39,285 nt of DNA from Methanospirillaceae archaeon. GTDB taxonomy: Archaea; Halobacteriota; Methanomicrobia; Methanomicrobiales; Methanospirillaceae. The position numbers and the translations under genes are program-made. This document shows positions 35,312-39,285 of this stretch, in pieces. The stretch lies in contig JAFGOM010000082.1 of the NCBI GenBank assembly GCA_016926505.1, positions 1 through 39,285 of the forward strand. Reading direction: 5' to 3'. Below the pieces are notes generated by a model. That model had not been told where the DNA came from, ran no database searches, and saw only the letters and a list, made by a program, of their open reading frames with translations. Within the stretch, counting starts at the first letter, position 1. Every line of letters starts with the position of its first letter.

Positions 35312-37465
35312 ATGATAAAAAAAATAATTATTAAGGGGTTTGCATGGAGCACTTCAGAGATCCATGCCATTCTTCAGTATCAAAAAAAGCAGGGAATGCG
35401 ATACCTCTTACGGGTACTCTTCCTCCCGGCCAGTATCCCGTTAATTCTGGCAATAATTCATTATGCCGTATTGCGTGGAATAAAATCCCAGAATACTATC
35501 ATAAGTTATGTATACCTCAACTACTCCTCGCCCAACCTGATCGGAGCATTCTTCTCAAACTATGCACATAATATATCGAACGTAACACATCTTTTATCAA
35601 ACATCCTGTATTTTGAGATTATCATCATACCGATACTTATTCTGAACTATTATCTCTTTCCCATCCATAGTATTCGGTTTTCAAGGAAATTCTTCTCGTA
35701 TAGTTGCATTTTAACCTTTATTCTCGGCCCGTTTGTAATATCAGGTTTGAGTTTATACTTTGGACGTATGCTTAATTATGAACTGGGAGTCGGGTTTTCA
35801 GGGATTAACTGGGCATTTGCAGGCCTTTTATTTTTTCTTATCATCAGTGTCATGTTCAGGTATCTGAAAAAGAACACGATATGTAATGATTCACTAATCA
35901 CTATCCATGCAGGGATTGTGGTGATGTCATTTGTGATGTTCTTCCCGGTCTGTGTTATCCTATCTTCCATTAAATATGGCGGGACAAATGTCTTTGCCCA
36001 TATGAGCGGATATCTGTTCGGCTGGCTTACTTTTCCCCTTCTTGCATTCCTCCTTGAAGTACATGAGAAAAAGAGTATCTCTATCACACAACCATCAATA
36101 TTCTATCGTGCAAAGACTCGCATACAAGCAATAATGACCCTTATTTTCCCGGTTTGGAAAAGAAGAGAACAATTACCAGAGCCGGTTCCTTCCCAGACAT
36201 TATCAGAAGAAAAAACAGATCGGGTTGATCTTTTAAAAGAAAGAAAAGATGGGATTTATGGGAACCAATCTCCTGGTAATGATTTAGAAATAGGGTCGGA
36301 AAAAAGGATTTTTTTATCCGGATGGGAAAAAAGAAGCACTTCAAATTCTTTCAAATCATCACCTTCTGATAATCCAGGAACAACAATTGATAAGAGATCC
36401 TCTTTTATGAGAAAACCTGCTTTTTTTCGATCTTTTTCTCGTAAAAAAAGACCTGTAATCAGGGAGTTCTCATTTAACATCGATGATGAGATGAAAAAAA
36501 AGCACGGATTTTACCGGTTTGGAAAAGATAAATATTTCTTTCGAAGAAGAAAATACAAGCACTCATCCTCGCATATATCACAATACCACACAGAAAGTGA
36601 AAAAGAACACAGATTCTTTAAGAGAAACAGAAAAACGCAACCTGCTTCTTTCCCTGCAGATAATACCAATAATTTGCACATAGTAAAAAAGCATGGTTTC
36701 CGGGTCAGTTTGTTTCCCTGCCGGTTACAATCTCTATTCTCTCTTATTCATCGATTTCTTATTCGAATAAAGAATATATGCAGTATTCCATTATGGCTGA
36801 TACAAAACAGATGGAAGAAAAATGAAAGAGAGAAAAACAATACAAAATGGAATGTATCAGCCACTCCTGATAGATCAGGAGTGAAATGGAAAAGATTTTT
36901 GTTTTTCCCATTCACATTTAAGACGTATCAAAAAATTCGAAATGCATCAATTACTCTTCGATCGCGGTTTTTGGACCGGATTTATAGAATCCGGCATAAA
37001 GAAGGCGTATTCCATCCTTTAAAAATCCAGCAAAAAAGACAAATGCCGGATACCGAGAGAGATACTATCTCTATTCATTCAGGTACAGATGTTTTACCTG
37101 ATAAAACTGGTAATACGCACGATCTATCAAATCCTTCCAAACCTTTACCTGATACGATATCACTATTTTCTCAATTAAAAAGAAAGATAGTTGATCAGAT
37201 AGTATCCTGTAGTACCATGGCTTCTTCGTGTTTCAGAAGAGGAAAAGATAAAATAATTCTGAACAGAAAAAAGACATACCACTATTCAGGCACATCGGCT
37301 GACAAAAGGAGAATATTCCATGGATCATTCCCGTCAGTACAATCCCGGGAGAGTACTTTGTATAAAAAAGGGATTTTGAGAAGAATCAGGATCAGATGTA
37401 AAAATGCTGTACTTTTCCCGATAGCCGTCATCAGAAACAGGATCAAAAGATCAGGATTGCGATAA
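35312..37465 (+). CDS. Rhomboid-family intramembrane serine protease with long basic tail
   Basis: 717 residues. Residues 30-250 contain six hydrophobic helices with rhomboid landmarks: H93-x3-N97 (HLLSN) in helix 2, the serine motif G161-F-S163-G164 at the start of helix 4, and the catalytic histidine H230 in HMSGYLFG (HxxGxxxG) in helix 6. The Ser-His dyad appears intact, so proteolysis of membrane proteins is expected. Residues 251-717, predicted cytoplasmic, are low-complexity and roughly a quarter Lys+Arg. They contain degenerate repeats: GKDK segments at 401-420 and 641-660, and N-x4-P-x3-I-x-NR at 488-500 and 698-710. The gene is more AT-rich than its neighbours. Tail function unknown. 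Confidence 0.75.
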   Translation: MIKKIIIKGFAWSTSEIHAILQYQKKQGMRYLLRVLFLPASIPLILAIIHYAVLRGIKSQNTIISYVYLNYSSPNLIGAFFSNYAHNISNVTHLLSNILYFEIIIIPILILNYYLFPIHSIRFSRKFFSYSCILTFILGPFVISGLSLYFGRMLNYELGVGFSGINWAFAGLLFFLIISVMFRYLKKNTICNDSLITIHAGIVVMSFVMFFPVCVILSSIKYGGTNVFAHMSGYLFGWLTFPLLAFLLEVHEKKSISITQPSIFYRAKTRIQAIMTLIFPVWKRREQLPEPVPSQTLSEEKTDRVDLLKERKDGIYGNQSPGNDLEIGSEKRIFLSGWEKRSTSNSFKSSPSDNPGTTIDKRSSFMRKPAFFRSFSRKKRPVIREFSFNIDDEMKKKHGFYRFGKDKYFFRRRKYKHSSSHISQYHTESEKEHRFFKRNRKTQPASFPADNTNNLHIVKKHGFRVSLFPCRLQSLFSLIHRFLIRIKNICSIPLWLIQNRWKKNEREKNNTKWNVSATPDRSGVKWKRFLFFPFTFKTYQKIRNASITLRSRFLDRIYRIRHKEGVFHPLKIQQKRQMPDTERDTISIHSGTDVLPDKTGNTHDLSNPSKPLPDTISLFSQLKRKIVDQIVSCSTMASSCFRRGKDKIILNRKKTYHYSGTSADKRRIFHGSFPSVQSRESTLYKKGILRRIRIRCKNAVLFPIAVIRNRIKRSGLR

Positions 37466-37595
37466 CCTCCCTAACTTATCCGGTTTCTGATGGGATGATA
37501 ATCATCAAATTTCCTGATTTCATACTGAAATTGTGTTTTTTAGGACAACTGAATGAATACCAGTACAAGCGCCGGATAACAGAGAACCCGTAGAG

Positions 37596-37790
37596 ATGCA
37601 GATCATACTCCCCGATAAATCCAGTCGTATTATTTCAAAAGATAATGTACCTATCAGAGAGATCCTTCTTGACCTGGGATTTGCTCCATCAGGTGTTATC
37701 GTAATAAAGAACGGATCTGTAGTTCCCGATGATCTCATCGCCGGAGATGATGATGAGATCAGGATAATCAAAATCGCTCATGGAGGATAG
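37596..37790 (+). CDS. ThiS/MoaD-like sulfur carrier protein (TtuB/SAMP type)
   Basis: 64 residues, ubiquitin-like beta-grasp fold of the ThiS/MoaD size. It starts MQIILPDKSSR, contains REILLDLGFAPSGVIVIKNGSVVPDDLI (the ThiS-like second half) and ends in Gly-Gly (IAHGG), the tail that is adenylated and thiocarboxylated by an E1-like enzyme. It lies 19 nt before a TtuA/NcsA-type gene, so it probably donates sulfur for tRNA 2-thiouridine. It may also act as a protein modifier. Confidence 0.88.
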   Translation: MQIILPDKSSRIISKDNVPIREILLDLGFAPSGVIVIKNGSVVPDDLIAGDDDEIRIIKIAHGG

Positions 37791-37809
37791 AGATAAAAAC
37801 GGATGATAC

Positions 37810-38739
37810 ATGGAGCGTGACAATCATTGTTCATTCTGTTCCAGGGCGGCAGTCATTCTGGGAAGTGATGAAAAAACAAGACTATGCCAGGATCATCTTT
37901 TAGAGGATCTACTCAGACGTGTCAATGATACGATACAAACGAATAATCTGATTCAGCCAGGAGATCATATCGCGGTTGCCTTATCAGGGGGAAAAGACAG
38001 CACTGCCCTGATCCTGTTGCTCTCTTCAATCCTGAAATCCCGTACAGATATTACCGTAACCGCGATTACAATTGATGAAGGTATTACCGGTTACCGGGAA
38101 GAAACCCTCCAGAATGCTAAAAATATGGTAAAAATCCTCGGAATTAATCATTATATTCTCTCTTTTGCCGAACTTTTTGGAAAAGATCTGGATCACCTTC
38201 TTTTAGGAAAGACCCATAGAGCGTGTACAATATGCGGAGTGTTACGCAGAAAAGCACTCACTGTGGCAGCCAGGACTATTGGTGCAACAAAGATAGCAAC
38301 CGGACATAACCGGGATGATGAGGCCCAGTCTGTTCTTATGAACGTAATGCGGGGAGATATTACACGACTGGTACAGGATAGCAGAGAGGGAAGCCCGGGT
38401 TTATTTTTACCCCGGATAAAACCACTATCTGCAATCTATGAAAAGGAACTTTTGATCTACCTGTATGTCACCGGTCATTACATTGAATTGCCGGAATGCC
38501 CCTATGCATCAACTGCACTCAGGAGAGAGATCCGGGAGATCATTTCTCTTTTCAGATACAAGCATCCAGAGGCCTGTGATGGCCTTATCGATTTCAGGGA
38601 CAAAGTCAGGAATTGTAACCTTCTCACCCCCGATCCGAATACAATACAGCACTGCAGAATATGCAAAGAGCCCTGTAATGGAGATATATGTCAGGCTTGT
38701 CTGATACTCCGTCCAACAATCCCGAAATACCAGTTGTGA
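37810..38739 (+). CDS. tRNA 2-thiolation enzyme, TtuA/NcsA type
   Basis: 309 residues. An N-terminal zinc finger (C7, C10, C26, H29) is followed by the PP-loop S59-GGKDS64, which adenylates the target uridine. The three cysteines expected to hold a catalytic 4Fe-4S cluster are C139 and C142 (ACTICG) and C230 (PECPY). TGHNRDDEAQ is the conserved acidic motif, and a C-terminal zinc ribbon CRICKEPCNGDICQAC ends the protein. The family thiolates tRNA uridine 54 or 34 with sulfur from a TtuB-like carrier, here the gene just upstream. GGATGAT precedes the ATG. Confidence 0.93.
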   Translation: MERDNHCSFCSRAAVILGSDEKTRLCQDHLLEDLLRRVNDTIQTNNLIQPGDHIAVALSGGKDSTALILLLSSILKSRTDITVTAITIDEGITGYREETLQNAKNMVKILGINHYILSFAELFGKDLDHLLLGKTHRACTICGVLRRKALTVAARTIGATKIATGHNRDDEAQSVLMNVMRGDITRLVQDSREGSPGLFLPRIKPLSAIYEKELLIYLYVTGHYIELPECPYASTALRREIREIISLFRYKHPEACDGLIDFRDKVRNCNLLTPDPNTIQHCRICKEPCNGDICQACLILRPTIPKYQL

Positions 38740-38790
38740 TAAGGAAAGTAACAGGTTTCCTACAAAAAAACTCCTGTCAACCGGTATTAT

Positions 38791-39036
38791 TTACGATATT
38801 GTCCTGTCAGACATAAGACGGTTATAGATATCCTCACCAACACATTCCCGGGCATATTTACACCATTTAATGCAGGAGATAAAATCACTGAAGATAATAA
38901 ATCCACAATTCGAACAGGTCGCCTGGATCTCATCTGAAAATATCTCAATCTCCTCTCCACACCGGGGACAGTTCTTTATTGAGAGTGTTGGTGTCCGTAG
39001 ATTTACACTTCCCGGACAATAATCAGGTATCATCAT
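38791..39036 (-). CDS. Small Cys-rich zinc-ribbon protein
   Basis: 81 residues; the ATG at 39033 is an equally possible start. A zinc ribbon is formed by C23/C26 (CPRCG) and C41/C44 (CSNCG). A second cluster C55-x3-C59-x5-C65 in CIKWCKYARECVG follows, a motif I associate with small methanogen proteins and the ends of some HD-domain proteins. It could bind a second metal or Fe-S cluster. Function unknown. It lies just downstream of the 5S rRNA, on the same strand. Confidence 0.8.
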   Translation of the reverse strand: MMIPDYCPGSVNLRTPTLSIKNCPRCGEEIEIFSDEIQATCSNCGFIIFSDFISCIKWCKYARECVGEDIYNRLMSDRTIS

Positions 39037-39207
39037 AACCTCTTCTTTTTGATTTCACAAAAAATACCGGATACAAATGTTAAATATACAATATACACTG
39101 ATATTGTTTTTGGAACAATCAGAAAACAATCGCATAAGAAGTATCTTACCAATAATCGATAATGAAGAGCAATCAGATAAAATAAGAGCAATAAAACATG
39201 AACAATA

Positions 39208-39285
39208 GCAGCGAGGGAGTTTTCCCGAGAACTCTCGTATCTCAGTACAGGCTCCTACGTGAGGCGTCTTAACTACCGGGTTCGG
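39208..39285 (-). rRNA. rrf: 5S ribosomal RNA, 3' part (cut by window edge)
   Basis: On the minus strand the last 78 nt read as the 5S 3' two-thirds: CCGAACCCGG-TAGTTAAG, then CTCACGT-GGAGCCTGTACTGAG and GCGAGAG-like arm IV, ending CTCCCTCGCTGC. The CCGAAC...AGTTAAGC loop and the CTCGGGAA segment are diagnostic. The 5' part is outside the window. A T-rich stretch follows the 3' end. It probably closes an rRNA operon entering from the right. Confidence 0.9.

Noticed and set aside
35125-35370. 81-codon minus-strand ORF across the rhomboid start
   Set aside because: It is antisense to the rhomboid N-terminus, with no motif and no context.
1-39285. CRISPR array, integrase or prophage genes
   Set aside because: I saw no regularly spaced repeats, cas genes, integrase or phage structural genes. 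Apart from the possible IS end, the window looks like ordinary chromosome.

Overview
The window looks like a methanogenic euryarchaeon of the order Methanomicrobiales, most probably Methanospirillum or a close relative. This is inferred from the proteins and the moderate GC content; no search was run. The evidence is a block of archaeal information-processing genes (L21e, L31e, L39e, L18a, S19e, eIF6, prefoldin, Rpo4, Pus10, TrmY, SRP54/FtsY, RNase P Rpp21-type subunit) next to genes of bacterial type (DnaK/DnaJ/GrpE, PurH, PurN, exonuclease VII, CheY/CheR). Short archaeal-style TATA boxes and oligo-T terminators are visible.

Layout. 1-600: a probable IS21-family element end cut by the window edge, an AT-rich spacer, and tRNA-Arg(GCG). 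625-6170: a response regulator with a PAS domain, an overlapping trio (GT2, GT4, UDP-galactopyranose-mutase-like flavoprotein) probably for a surface glycan or glycolipid, and a sodium:solute symporter preceded by an overlapping 37-residue single-helix protein. 6446-9568: metallo-beta-lactamase-fold hydrolase, an N-terminally short CheR, a THUMP tRNA G10 methyltransferase and a lone CheY. 9650-13200: the grpE-dnaK-dnaJ operon behind one clear TATA box. 13339-17597 (plus strand): a possible thiD remnant, purH, a secreted CARDB-like protein and 6-phospho-3-hexuloisomerase.

17773-31759 (minus strand) is a long co-directional block for translation, RNA modification and protein targeting: corC-like, purN, RNase P subunit, CRM protein, S19e, PDCD5, PP-loop ATPase, L39e, L31e, eIF6, L18a, prefoldin alpha, ftsY, srp54, trmY; then pus10, L21e, rpo4, DUF655, rsmA and a HemK-like methyltransferase. 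It is interrupted once, between trmY and pus10, by a very AT-rich plus-strand glycosyltransferase. That gene separates the two enzymes that successively modify tRNA position 54.

31834-39285: a TIM-barrel protein divergent from xseA-xseB, a small lipoprotein, a 717-residue rhomboid-family protein with a long basic repeat-containing tail, a sulfur-carrier/TtuA-type tRNA thiolation pair, a Cys-rich zinc-ribbon protein, and the 3' part of a 5S rRNA running in from the right edge. The most unusual object is the rhomboid protein: an apparently intact protease core joined to about 465 residues of Arg/Lys-rich tail with degenerate internal repeats.
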